Shown piece after piece: positions 29,347-37,365 of a stretch of DNA of 64,000 nt (the first letter of the stretch is position 1; the number at the start of each line of letters is the position of its first letter). The position numbers were made by a program, and so were the translations under genes. The stretch is taken from assembly GCF_022698165.1 (NCBI RefSeq), contig NZ_JALDAY010000001.1, forward strand, positions 620,001 through 684,000, read 5' to 3'. Below the pieces are notes generated by a model, which saw nothing but the letters and a program-made list of their open reading frames with translations, was not told the DNA's origin and searched no databases. Source of the stretch: Streptomyces cylindrosporus (lineage in GTDB: Bacteria > Actinomycetota > Actinomycetes > Streptomycetales > Streptomycetaceae).

Positions 29347-30797
29347 CCGCCCAAGCACCGGACACCGCCGCCGTATCCGCCTCCCCGCAGACCGCGCCAC
29401 GGCTCGGGCTGGTCCTGACCGTCTGCTGTCTGGCCCAGTTCCTGGTGACGCTCAGCGTCGCCGTCGTCAACATCGCCCTGCCCGCCATCCAGAGCAGCCT
29501 GGGCTTCAGCGCGAGCAGCCTCCAGTGGGTGGTCAACGCCTACACGATCACCTTCGCGGGGTTCCTGCTGCTCGGCGGCCGGATCGCCGACCTCTTCGGC
29601 CGCCGCCGGATCTTCCTGGCCGGTATCGCGCTGTTCACCCTCGCCAGCCTGGTCGGCGGCATCAGCCAGAACTCCGGGACACTGGTGACGGCCCGCGCCG
29701 TACAGGGCCTGGCGGCCGCCGTGATCGCCCCCACCACCCTCGCCGTCCTCGGCACCACGTTCACCGACCCGCACCAGCGGCACAAGGCGTTCGGCGCCTG
29801 GGGCGCGGTGTCCGGCGCCGGCGGAGCCTTCGGGGCGCTGGCCGGCGGTGTGCTCACCGACCAGCTGTCCTGGCGCTGGATCCTGTTCATCAACATCCCC
29901 ATCGGCGTCGTCCTGTTCGCCGGCGTCGCCTGGGTCATCACCGAGCTGCGGCACGAGGGCTCGGGCAAGCGGCTCGACGTGCCGGGCGCGGTCGCGGTCA
30001 CCGCGGGGCTGCTGGTGCTGGTCCTGGGGATCGTGCAGAGCGGCCCGCACGGCTGGGACTCCGCCCAGACGCTGGTGCCGCTGGTGGCGGGCCTGCTGCT
30101 GATCGGCGTCTTCGTGCTGATCGAAGGGCGGTTCGCGGCCGAGCCGCTGATGCCGCTGGGCATCTTCCGCTCCCGGTCCGTCACGGCCGCCAACGTGGTG
30201 GCGATGACGAGCGGCGCGGCGCTCTTCGGCACGTTCTACTTCCTGACCCTCTTCCTGCACCAGGTGCGCGACTACAGCCCCCTGCGCACCGGCTTCGCGT
30301 ATCTTCCGCTGGCCGTCTCGATCATGGTCGCGGCACAGTTCTCCGCCGCGCTGGTACGACGGACGGGCGCGCGGGTCACGCTGGTGGCGGGCATGACGCT
30401 GACGGCCGGCGGGCTGCTGTGGCTCGCCTTCCTCGACGAGAACTCCACCTTCGCGGCCGCCGTCCTCGGCCCCACGATCGTGCTCGGCGCGGGCCAGGGC
30501 ATCTCCATGGCCGCCTCCGCCATCGCCGGGGTGGCGGGTGTACCGCCGCACCAGGCCGGGCTCGCCTCCGGACTCCTGAACGCCACCCGGCAGTTGGGCG
30601 GCGCGCTGGGGCTCGCGGTACTGGCCGCCCTGGCCACCACCCATGTCAAGGATCTGCTGGACGGGGCGAAGCCGACCGCGCAGCTGCTGCGGCACGCCTA
30701 CGCGTCGGGATACGCGCTGGCCTTCGGCGTCGCGGCCGGGCTCGCCGCGGTCGGGGTGATCGCGGCCTTCGCCGCCCCCGGAAAACCCGGGAATTGA
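29343..30797 (+). CDS. DHA2-family MFS efflux transporter
   Basis: 484 residues with 14 predicted membrane helices. VAVVNIALPAIQ in helix 1 and GGRIADLFGRRR in loop 2-3 are the DHA2 (EmrB/LfrA-like) signatures; motif C appears as SGAGGAFGALAGGVL. It is translationally coupled to the DsbA-like gene. The pair under HxlR control implies export of a toxic or thiol-reactive compound. A decayed hydroxylase gene follows on the other strand. Confidence 0.9.
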   Translation: MTAQAPDTAAVSASPQTAPRLGLVLTVCCLAQFLVTLSVAVVNIALPAIQSSLGFSASSLQWVVNAYTITFAGFLLLGGRIADLFGRRRIFLAGIALFTLASLVGGISQNSGTLVTARAVQGLAAAVIAPTTLAVLGTTFTDPHQRHKAFGAWGAVSGAGGAFGALAGGVLTDQLSWRWILFINIPIGVVLFAGVAWVITELRHEGSGKRLDVPGAVAVTAGLLVLVLGIVQSGPHGWDSAQTLVPLVAGLLLIGVFVLIEGRFAAEPLMPLGIFRSRSVTAANVVAMTSGAALFGTFYFLTLFLHQVRDYSPLRTGFAYLPLAVSIMVAAQFSAALVRRTGARVTLVAGMTLTAGGLLWLAFLDENSTFAAAVLGPTIVLGAGQGISMAASAIAGVAGVPPHQAGLASGLLNATRQLGGALGLAVLAALATTHVKDLLDGAKPTAQLLRHAYASGYALAFGVAAGLAAVGVIAAFAAPGKPGN

Positions 30798-30825
30798 CGG
30801 CCCCTTTCTGCCCTCGTGCGGCCCG

Positions 30826-31446
30826 CGGCCCGGGTGAACGACCGGTGGGCCGGGACGAACACGTCGGACAGCACCATCGTGCCGGTGCCGGTGCCGGTGC
30901 CGCGCATCCCGACCGGGAACCAGCGGGGCACGGCGAACAAGCGCACCTGGACCGGGCCGTCCGGATGCTCGCCCCCCGGCGGCGAAGTGCACGCCGCTGA
31001 TGTACGACCACGCCCTTGCCCGAGGGGATCAGCGCGCCGGCCAGCAGGGTGTCCGGGCCGTCGGCCCAGACCTCGGTCTGTCCGGCCTCCGGGAGGAAGG
31101 CCGCGTACCGGCTGGCGTATGCCGAGAGCGAGGCCACGTACCGGCCGGTGTACGTCGAGAGCGAGGCCGACCAGGCCGCCGAGGTGTCGCCCTCACCGAC
31201 CCGGGCGACGGCGGCTGTCAGCTCGGCGAAACCGCCCTCCGCGCCGCCGTGCGCCGCCGGGACGAAGTGCCGGGCGAAGCCCGCGACCGCGATGGCCTCC
31301 ACCACTCCCGGTGAGAGCCTGCGGCGGGTCTCGGCCGCCGCGGCACCACGGGCCGCGGCTTCGGCGACGCGCGTGGCCCGCTCCCCGACCGCCGAGGTGC
31401 CCCGGCCGAACCGTCCGGAGGATGGCGCCGGAGCCCGGAGCGGCAC
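30826..31446 (-). pseudogene. Decayed acyl-CoA-dehydrogenase-like flavin hydroxylase
   Basis: The first fragment (31446 to about 31000) reads as the N-terminus of a flavin-dependent hydroxylase of the acyl-CoA dehydrogenase fold: SPGVVEAIAVAGFARHFVPA, then EAGQTEVWADGPDTLLAGAL. A frame change and a large deletion follow. The second fragment (from about 30946) reads RLFAVPRWFPVGMRGTGTGT and VLSDVFVPAHRSF, after which the C-terminal half is missing. An in-frame 33-bp duplication lies in the first fragment. It is non-functional by appearance. Confidence 0.75.
31105..31170. repeat. 33-bp tandem duplication in the hydroxylase remnant
   Basis: Units 31105-31137 and 31138-31170 are near identical. 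They produce a repeated 11-residue block (SLSTYTGRYVA/SLSAYASRYAA) just before a conserved EAGQ motif. Confidence 0.85.
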
Positions 31447-31583
31447 TCGATCCGCGGTCGAGTGCTCAGCCCTCCAGCACGGTCTCGTAACCGGTCAGGG
31501 CGGGCTGATTGATCGGAATTCGTCCCGGCCGATGAGTTCCGCCTGCCTCCGCGGTCTTCCTCGGTGAGAAGGAGGTGTTCGCG

Positions 31584-32054
31584 GTGGCGGTGGACACGAC
31601 GGAACGGCGGGAAGCGCTGGCGCGGCTGGACGTACTGGTCGGCGAGTGGGTGGTGGAGGCCGAGTTTCCGGGGCTGGAGGCGCCGCCGCAGGGCCGCTGC
31701 GTCTTCGAGTGGGGCCTGGACGGGGCTTTCCTGGTCCAGCGGATGGAGGCACCGAATCCGGCCCCCGACAGCATGGCGATCATCGCGGTCGACCCGGAGA
31801 CGGGCGGATACACGCAGCACTACTACGACTCACGGGGTGTCGTACGCCTGTACGCGATGACCTTCACCGACGGGGTCTGGCAACTGCTGCGCGAGCGGCC
31901 GGACTTCTCGCCGCTGGCGTTCCGGCAGCGGTTCGTCGGAGAGGTGGGGGAGGGCGGCGATGTCATCCGCGGGGCGTGGGAGCGGGCGGAGGTCGACGCG
32001 GCGGCGCCGTGGGAGCGGGACTTCGTGATGACGTACCGCAGGAGTGGCGCATGA
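31584..32054 (+). CDS. DUF1579-like lipocalin-fold protein
   Basis: 156 residues. LDVLVGEWVVEAEFPG opens a beta-barrel with repeating short strands, including FEWGLDGAFLVQRMEA and GYTQHYYDSRGVVRLYAM. This is the pattern of DUF1579/nitrobindin-like small barrels that bind hydrophobic ligands. The GTG at 31584 is chosen over that at 31575 because AGGAGG would overlap the latter. The stop overlaps the next gene's ATG (ATGA), so the two are coupled. Confidence 0.65.
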   Translation: MAVDTTERREALARLDVLVGEWVVEAEFPGLEAPPQGRCVFEWGLDGAFLVQRMEAPNPAPDSMAIIAVDPETGGYTQHYYDSRGVVRLYAMTFTDGVWQLLRERPDFSPLAFRQRFVGEVGEGGDVIRGAWERAEVDAAAPWERDFVMTYRRSGA

Positions 32055-32512
32055 GCCCGGCCGAGACCGCGCGCGCCGTCGTCGACACGAACCGTTACAT
32101 GGTGCTGGCGACCGCCGACGCGGAGGGCCGCCCGTGGAGCTCTCCCGTCTACTTCGCGCACGTCGGGTACCGGGAGTTCGTGTGGGTGTCCTCGCCCGAG
32201 GCCCGGCATTCGCGCAACATCGCGGTGCGGCCGGAGGTGGGAATCGCGATCTTCGACTCGTCCGTGGCGATCGGGACGGGGCAGGGGGTGTACGTGTCCG
32301 CGGTCGCCGGGGAGGTCGAGGGGCCGGACGCCGGGCGGACGATGGGGGCGTTCTCCCGGCGGTCGCTGCTGCACGGGGGGCGGGCGTGGACGCTCGACGA
32401 CGTCCGAGGCGACAGCGGGATGCGGCTGTACCGGGCCGTGGCGGGGGAGTACTCGATCCTGGCGAAGGACGGCAGGCCGGACCATCGGATTCCGGTGGAA
32501 CTGGGGGGCTGA
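32051..32512 (+). CDS. Pyridoxamine 5'-phosphate oxidase-fold flavoprotein
   Basis: 153 residues of a split-barrel flavin-binding protein: VVDTNRYMVLATADAEGRPW and SSPVYFAHVGYREFVWVSS carry the family's first two strands and cofactor contacts. It binds FMN, F420 or heme in relatives; which one cannot be decided here. The gene is coupled to the lipocalin-like gene and may act on the same small molecule. Confidence 0.75.
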   Translation: MSPAETARAVVDTNRYMVLATADAEGRPWSSPVYFAHVGYREFVWVSSPEARHSRNIAVRPEVGIAIFDSSVAIGTGQGVYVSAVAGEVEGPDAGRTMGAFSRRSLLHGGRAWTLDDVRGDSGMRLYRAVAGEYSILAKDGRPDHRIPVELGG

Positions 32513-32542
32513 TCGGCACCCCCGTCGACTGCCGCGCAGGGG

Positions 32543-32989
32543 TCAACTGCCGCGCAGGGAACGGACCATGCTCTGCAGGATCCGGAACGCCTCCGCCTGC
32601 TCGGGCCCGGTCAGGCCGGCCAGCATTCTGGCCTCGACGGACCGGACCGCCGCGCTCGCCTTCTCCAGGCTGCGCCGGCCGCTGGGGGTGAGCCGCGTGG
32701 GGAGCGCCTTGCCGACGGGGGCCTGCTCGGGCCTGGTCACGTAACCGTCCCGTTCCAGGGCCTGGAGCAGCACGTTCATCGTCTGCCGGGTCACGAAGGC
32801 GCCGCGCGCGAGCTCGGAGTTCGACAGGCCGGGGCGTTGCGCCAGCAGCTCCAGGCAGGAGTAGTGCGTCACGCTCATGCCGAGTGGGCGCAGCACTTCC
32901 TCCATGGCGGCGCGCAGGGCGCTCGACGCTTCCTTGAGCAGGTAGCCCAGTGACGTCTCCAGGTCGACGCCGACACCTTCTTGACCCAT
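32543..32989 (-). CDS. MarR-family regulator
   Basis: 148 residues. Winged helix with LLAQRPGLSNSELARGAFVT and QTMNVLLQALERDGYVTR, and a wing RPEQAPVGKALPTRLTPSG. ATG 32989 is inside a TGTCAG-N4-CTGACA palindrome, so the protein probably blocks its own translation start and the divergent VOC gene. MarR proteins respond to phenolic or oxidising ligands. Confidence 0.9.
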   Translation of the reverse strand: MGQEGVGVDLETSLGYLLKEASSALRAAMEEVLRPLGMSVTHYSCLELLAQRPGLSNSELARGAFVTRQTMNVLLQALERDGYVTRPEQAPVGKALPTRLTPSGRRSLEKASAAVRSVEARMLAGLTGPEQAEAFRILQSMVRSLRGS

Positions 32990-33032
32990 GTCAGCATTCT
33001 GACATAGCGTGCCGCATGTCAGAAAACTGACA
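32988..33032. promoter_or_regulatory. Two MarR operators (TGTCAG-N4-CTGACA)
   Basis: Site 1: ATGTCAG (32988-32994), 4 nt, CTGACAT (32999-33005), overlapping the MarR start codon. Site 2: TGTCAG (33017-33022), AAAA, CTGACA (33027-33032), 35 bp before the VOC gene. Identical half-sites and spacing, centres 28 bp apart, indicate one dimer per site. Confidence 0.8.
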
Positions 33033-33066
33033 CGCAAGAACGACACGCAACAGTAGGAGCGTCACC

Positions 33067-33435
33067 ATGCCCGCCACCGGCCCCGACTTCATCTCCCTCC
33101 AGGTGCGCGACCTCGACGCGTCGCAGGCGTTCTACGAGCGCTATCTGGGCCTGGTCCGCTCGCCCGCCGGACCTCCGCACGCCGTCGTCTTCGAGACCAA
33201 GCCGATCGCGTTCGCGCTGCGGGACGTCATTCCCGGCACGGACCTCGCGTCCGTCGCGCAGCCGGGCATCGGTGCCGCGATCTGGCTGCACGCCACGGAC
33301 GTCCAGGCCATCCATGACGCGCTCGTCGCCGACGGCCACACCATCGCCTCCGCCCCGATCGACGGCCCCTTCGGCCGGACCTTCACGTTCGCGGACCCCG
33401 ACGGCTACCGGATCACGCTGCACGACCGCGCGTGA
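33067..33435 (+). CDS. VOC-family (glyoxalase-like) protein
   Basis: 122 residues with the paired beta-alpha-beta-beta-beta modules of vicinal-oxygen-chelate proteins: ISLQVRDLDASQAFYERYLG at the start and FTFADPDGYRITLHD at the end. Candidate metal ligands are sparse, so it may be a binding or resistance protein rather than a lyase. It is under divergent MarR control through two operators. Its 3' end overlaps the convergent reductase gene by 23 bp. Confidence 0.85.
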   Translation: MPATGPDFISLQVRDLDASQAFYERYLGLVRSPAGPPHAVVFETKPIAFALRDVIPGTDLASVAQPGIGAAIWLHATDVQAIHDALVADGHTIASAPIDGPFGRTFTFADPDGYRITLHDRA

Positions 33436-34015
33436 CCGTGCCGTGCGGTACGGGCCGGTAGACGAGCTCTTGGGTACGGCCGTCGAACGTCCGGCTCTCG
33501 ATCAGTTCGAGGTCGAAGTCGTCCGCGCCCTCGAAGATCGGGTCGGTCCCGGTCCGACCGCTGATCACGGGGAAGACGGTCACCTGGAGGCGGTCGACGA
33601 GCCCTGCGGCCATCAGCGCCCGGTTCAACGACAGGCTGCCGTGCGAACGCAACGGCACCTCGGACTCCTCCTTGAGCCGGGCTACGACGTCGACGGCGTC
33701 GCCGGCCACGACGTTGATGTCCGGCCATGCGAAGGGCCCCGCGAGCGTCGTCGACACGACGGTCGTCGGCATGCTCCGCATCCGGAGGTTCACCGGGTCG
33801 AGGTCGGCGTCCGGGATCGGCCCGAGCAGCTCCACGAACTGCCGAAAGGTGTTGGCCCCGAGAACCATCCGCTGCTCCTCGCTGACCACGGCCAGGCGGT
33901 TGTCAAGGAATTGGGGACCCTGTTTCCCCCAGTAGCCGCCCCAGTCACCGTCGGGGCCGTAGGAGCCGTAGCCGTCAAGCGTGCAAAAGACGTCCCAGGT
34001 GTAGATGGCGGTCAT
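33413..34015 (-). CDS. Dihydrofolate reductase-like (RibD C-terminal) protein
   Basis: 200 residues. The fold is shown by YTWDVFCTLDGYGSYGPDG at the start, RMVLGANTFRQFVELLG and PTTVVSTTLAGP in the middle, and SGRTGTDPIFEGADDFDLEL at the end. These are typical of the actinomycete YyaP/RibD-C group, NADPH-binding reductases of unknown substrate. ATG 34015 has GAGGAGAG upstream. It overlaps the VOC gene tail to tail. Confidence 0.8.
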   Translation of the reverse strand: MTAIYTWDVFCTLDGYGSYGPDGDWGGYWGKQGPQFLDNRLAVVSEEQRMVLGANTFRQFVELLGPIPDADLDPVNLRMRSMPTTVVSTTLAGPFAWPDINVVAGDAVDVVARLKEESEVPLRSHGSLSLNRALMAAGLVDRLQVTVFPVISGRTGTDPIFEGADDFDLELIESRTFDGRTQELVYRPVPHGTVTRGRAA

Positions 34016-34108
34016 GGTGCTCTCCTCGCGTGCGGTGGATGGCGCGTCGTGGATACAGACCAGCAACCGTGCCAAAACTCATCGCCCCCAGTTGCCCTGA
34101 TCCGACCT

Positions 34109-34564
34109 CTACCCCCACGTGGCCGCGAGATCGGCGGCGACTACGAGAACTGAACCGCACGTGAAGGAAATTTCGTGGGACATGCCTGACGGATGCGGAA
34201 GCACTTCGTCCAACTGCAGGGCGCCCAGGCGAGGGAGCATGCCGTCGGGCTCCTGGGTATCCACACGGAAAGACTGGACGTCCGAGTAACGAATGCGCAA
34301 ACCGCTCTCGTGCTTCCACTCGTTGGGGGTCAGGGAGAATTCGAGAGCGATTTCCCCTTGATCATCGACGAGCGTTGCTTTGCTCAGTTCCAGATCCTTG
34401 ACGCACCGGGCGGCTCGAAAATCGTAGTGCTCCGGGTGGGCGGCAAACGCCGCCGCGCCAGGTGGCAGGACGATGGAGAGCCGCGGGAGGACCTGCAAGT
34501 AATTCTGTGGATCCAGGTGGTACCCGTACGGATCCTGCAGTGGCTCCACACGCACGTACTTCAC
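34109..34564 (-). CDS. Hypothetical protein
   Basis: 151 residues, not recognised. It has a regular alternation of hydrophobic strands (LSIVLPPGAAAFAAHPEHYD, SGLRIRYSDVQSFRVDTQE) suggesting a beta-rich soluble protein. Base composition is visibly less G+C-rich than neighbouring genes, as in the adjoining van block, which may mark imported DNA. Its 5' end faces the vanH promoter, 125 bp away. Confidence 0.5.
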   Translation of the reverse strand: MKYVRVEPLQDPYGYHLDPQNYLQVLPRLSIVLPPGAAAFAAHPEHYDFRAARCVKDLELSKATLVDDQGEIALEFSLTPNEWKHESGLRIRYSDVQSFRVDTQEPDGMLPRLGALQLDEVLPHPSGMSHEISFTCGSVLVVAADLAATWG

Positions 34565-34624
34565 TAGGGCCGCCCTTGCGTCGATAAGTCGATCAATGGG
34601 CAGCCTCGTTGCTACCGGCGAGTA

Positions 34625-34711
34625 GCATATCGTCGGCGTATCCGAATCCCCATACGTGCCCGCAACACCGCGCCCCCTTGACTACGGGCATGACCTACAG
34701 CGAACCCGTGC
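34625..34711 (+). promoter_or_regulatory. vanH promoter region, shared with vanK (probable VanR target)
   Basis: From GCATATCGTC (34625) through the ATG (34690) and about eight codons the sequence aligns without gaps to the vanK upstream region (39955 to 39869, minus strand), by eye about 75-80% identical. Both have GCGTATC and CATACG blocks, and the ATG is 65 bp from the left end in both. Shared control by the vancomycin-responsive VanR is the natural explanation. Confidence 0.7.
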
Positions 34712-35709
34712 GAACGGCGGTTCGTCGTGCCGTGGCTGTTTCGGGGACCGGGATCACGATCTATGGGTGTGAACAGGACGAGGCTGCTCTGTTCCGGGAG
34801 TTGGCGCCCCGATTCGGTGTTGTGCCGGTCATCACCGAGGCCGCCGTGTCCGAGGCCAATGCCGGATTGGCCGTCGGGAACCGGTGCGTCAGTGTCGGTC
34901 ACAAGGCGCGGATCTCGAACTCCACGCTCCTCGCGCTGAGTCGCGCCGGCGTTGCCTACATCTCCACGCGGAGCATCGGATACAACCACCTCGACGTGGA
35001 GTACGCGGCCGGCCTCGGCATTTCCGTCGAGAACGTCTGCTACTCGCCCGACAGCGTCGCGGACTACACGCTGATGATGATGCTGATGGCGGTGCGGCAC
35101 GCGAAGTCCACCGTTCGGCGTGCGGATGTTCATGACTACCGGTTGCACGGGGTGCGCGGGAAAGAGTTGCGGGATCTGACCGTTGGGGTCATTGGGACCG
35201 GGCGCATCGGGACGGCGGTTGTGGGGAGGCTTCGAGGGTTCGGCTGCCGAATACTCGCCCACAGCAACCGGGCCAACACCCGCGCCGATTACGTCCCCCT
35301 CGATGAACTGCTGCGACTCAGCGACATCGTCACGCTTCATACGCCGCTCAACCGCGAGACACGCCACCTCCTCGACCGTCGGCGCATCGGGCAGATGAGG
35401 CGCGGTGCCATCGTCGTCAATACCGGGCGCGGTCCGCTCATCGACACCGAGGCTCTCGTGGACGCCCTGGAAAAGGGCAGGTTGGGCGGTGCCGCCCTGG
35501 ATGTGGTCGAGGGGGAAGAGGGGGTCTTCTACGCCGACTGCAGAGGCGCGCGCATCCGCAGCGAACACCTGCTGCGGCTCCAGGAGATGCCGAACGTGCT
35601 CATCACTCCGCACACCGCCTACTACACCGACCGCGCCCTGCGCGACACCGTCGAGAACTCCATCACCAACTGTCTGAAATTCGAGAGCGGGGAACAGCAG
35701 TATGGATAA
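34690..35709 (+). CDS. vanH: D-lactate dehydrogenase VanH
   Basis: 339 residues. A D-2-hydroxyacid dehydrogenase making D-lactate from pyruvate for D-Ala-D-Lac peptidoglycan precursors. The NAD loop is VGVIGTGRIGTAVVGRLRGF (near 183). Catalytic residues are in VNTGRGPLID (Arg), the VVEGEEG region (Glu), and NVLITPHTAYYTD (His). SIGYNHLDVEYAAGLGISVE is typical of VanH/LdhA. The ATG at 34690 lacks a strong ribosome site but is supported by the vanK promoter alignment. It overlaps vanA by 8 bp. Confidence 0.95.
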   Translation: MTYSEPVRTAVRRAVAVSGTGITIYGCEQDEAALFRELAPRFGVVPVITEAAVSEANAGLAVGNRCVSVGHKARISNSTLLALSRAGVAYISTRSIGYNHLDVEYAAGLGISVENVCYSPDSVADYTLMMMLMAVRHAKSTVRRADVHDYRLHGVRGKELRDLTVGVIGTGRIGTAVVGRLRGFGCRILAHSNRANTRADYVPLDELLRLSDIVTLHTPLNRETRHLLDRRRIGQMRRGAIVVNTGRGPLIDTEALVDALEKGRLGGAALDVVEGEEGVFYADCRGARIRSEHLLRLQEMPNVLITPHTAYYTDRALRDTVENSITNCLKFESGEQQYG

Positions 35710-36745
35710 GTTGAAGGTCGGGATCATATTCGGGGGGCGTTCCGAAGAACACCCCATCTCCGTCAAGTCCGCGCAGGAAGTCGCCAGGAACCTCGACCTC
35801 GACAAGTACGAACCGTTCTATGTCGGGATCACGAAGGGCGGCGCCTGGAAGCTCTGCGAGCGTCCGGGAGCGCAGTGGGAGGACAGTGCGGGGCGTACCG
35901 TCGTGCTGTCGCCGGACAGCGGCGGCGTGCGCGGGCTTCTCGTCCTGGAGCAGGGGCGGTACGAGACCGTCGCCCTGGACGTCGTACTGCCCGTCCTGCA
36001 CGGCAGGTTCGGCGAGGACGGCGCCATGCAGGGGCTGTTGGAACTCTCCGGCATTCCCTACGCCGGGTGCGACGTGCAGAGCTCCGCCCTCTGCCTCGAC
36101 AAATCCCTCACGTACGTCGTCGCCCGCAGCAAGGGAATCGCGACGCCGAACTTCTGGACCCTCACACCGGACGAGAAGATCGACGGCGACTCGTTCAGGT
36201 ATCCCGTCTTCGTCAAACCGGCCCGTTCGGGATCGTCCTTCGGCGTCAGCAAGGTGTCGGCCGTGGAAGAACTGCCGGGTGCGGTTGACATCGCGCGGAA
36301 GTACGACTCCAAGGTGCTGATCGAGGAAGCCGTCGTCGGCGACGAGGTCGGCTGCGCCGTACTGGGGAACGGGACCGACCTGACCGTGGGTGAGGTGGAC
36401 CGGATCGCCCTGTCCCACGGCTTCTTCAAGATTCACCAGGAGGACGATCCCGAAAGCGGCTCCGAGAACTCGACGCCCATCGTTCCCGCCGATATTTCGG
36501 CCCGTTCGCGCGCACTCGTCCAGGAAACGGCCAAGGACGTGTACCGCGCCCTGGGATGCGGAGGGCTGGCGCGCGTGGACCTGTTTCTCACGGCGGATGG
36601 CCACGTCGTCCTCAACGAGGTGAACACCCTGCCCGGCCTGACCTCCTACAGCCGTTATCCGCGCATGATGGAAGCCGCCGGGCTGCCGTTCTCCGAAGTG
36701 ATCGACCGGGTGGTGTCCTTGGCGTTGGCGAGGGCACGGCGATGA
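35702..36745 (+). CDS. vanA: D-alanine--D-lactate ligase VanA
   Basis: 347 residues, ATP-grasp fold. N-terminal IFGGRSEEHPISVKSAQEVA, ATP-site FVKPARSGSSFGVSKV, and metal-site RVDLFLTADGHVVLNEVNTL. The omega-loop HGFFKIHQEDDPESGSENST contains the His (KIHQE) that favours D-lactate over D-alanine at neutral pH, separating it from housekeeping Ddl. Product D-Ala-D-Lac has low affinity for glycopeptides. Coupled to vanX (ATGA). Confidence 0.95.
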   Translation: MDKLKVGIIFGGRSEEHPISVKSAQEVARNLDLDKYEPFYVGITKGGAWKLCERPGAQWEDSAGRTVVLSPDSGGVRGLLVLEQGRYETVALDVVLPVLHGRFGEDGAMQGLLELSGIPYAGCDVQSSALCLDKSLTYVVARSKGIATPNFWTLTPDEKIDGDSFRYPVFVKPARSGSSFGVSKVSAVEELPGAVDIARKYDSKVLIEEAVVGDEVGCAVLGNGTDLTVGEVDRIALSHGFFKIHQEDDPESGSENSTPIVPADISARSRALVQETAKDVYRALGCGGLARVDLFLTADGHVVLNEVNTLPGLTSYSRYPRMMEAAGLPFSEVIDRVVSLALARARR

Positions 36746-37365
36746 ACGATGACTTCGTCTTCCTGGACGAGTTCATACCCGGCGTCCGCTGGGACGCCAA
36801 ATACGCCACCTGGGACAACTTCACCGGCAAACCGGTGGACGGATACCTGGCGAACCGGATCGTCGGCACGAGGGCGTTGTGCGCGGCCCTGCAGAAGGCG
36901 CGAGAGGAGGCCGCGGTCCTGGGCTTCGGCCTCCTCCTGTGGGACGGATACCGCCCGCAGAGTGCCGTCGACTGCTTTCTGCGCTGGTCACAACAGCCGG
37001 AGGACGGCAGGACCAAGGCGCGGCACTATCCCAACATCGACCGGGCCGAGATGTTCGAAAGCGGGTATGTCGCCGACAGGTCGGGCCACAGCCGGGGCAG
37101 CACGGTGGACCTGACGCTGTATCACCTGACCACCGGTGAACTCGCTCTCATGGGCGGTGACCACGACCTGATGGATCCCGTCTCGCATCATGGGGCGGAA
37201 GGAATAGCGCAGCTCGAAGCGAGAAACCGGCGGCGCCTTCGGTCGGTCATGGAGACCTCCGGTTTCCGCCCGTACGAGAACGAGTGGTGGCACTACACAC
37301 TTGACGACGAGCCCTATCCGGACACCTATTTCGACTTCCCCATCACCCCGGTGGGCAGGCCCTGA
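36742..37365 (+). CDS. vanX: D-Ala-D-Ala dipeptidase VanX
   Basis: 207 residues. Zinc dipeptidase that removes normal D-Ala-D-Ala so that only D-Ala-D-Lac enters precursors. The zinc and catalytic sites are present: [16 protein letters not shown] (His and Asp ligands near 114-121) and [11 protein letters not shown] (catalytic Glu and His ligand). The N-terminal [18 protein letters not shown] is the family signature. No signal peptide, hence cytoplasmic. Its stop overlaps the murF start (TGATG). Confidence 0.95.
   Translation: MNDDFVFLDEFIPGVRWDAKYATWDNFTGKPVDGYLANRIVGTRALCAALQKAREEAAVLGFGLLLWDGYRPQSAVDCFLRWSQQPEDGRTKARHYPNIDRAEMFESGYVADRSGHSRGSTVDLTLYHLTTGELALMGGDHDLMDPVSHHGAEGIAQLEARNRRRLRSVMETSGFRPYENEWWHYTLDDEPYPDTYFDFPITPVGRP

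Noticed and set aside
31466..31540. A possible C-terminal gene fragment on the minus strand ending PALTGYETVLEG
   Set aside because: It looks protein-like over about 20 residues but has no start or recognisable family, so it was not annotated.
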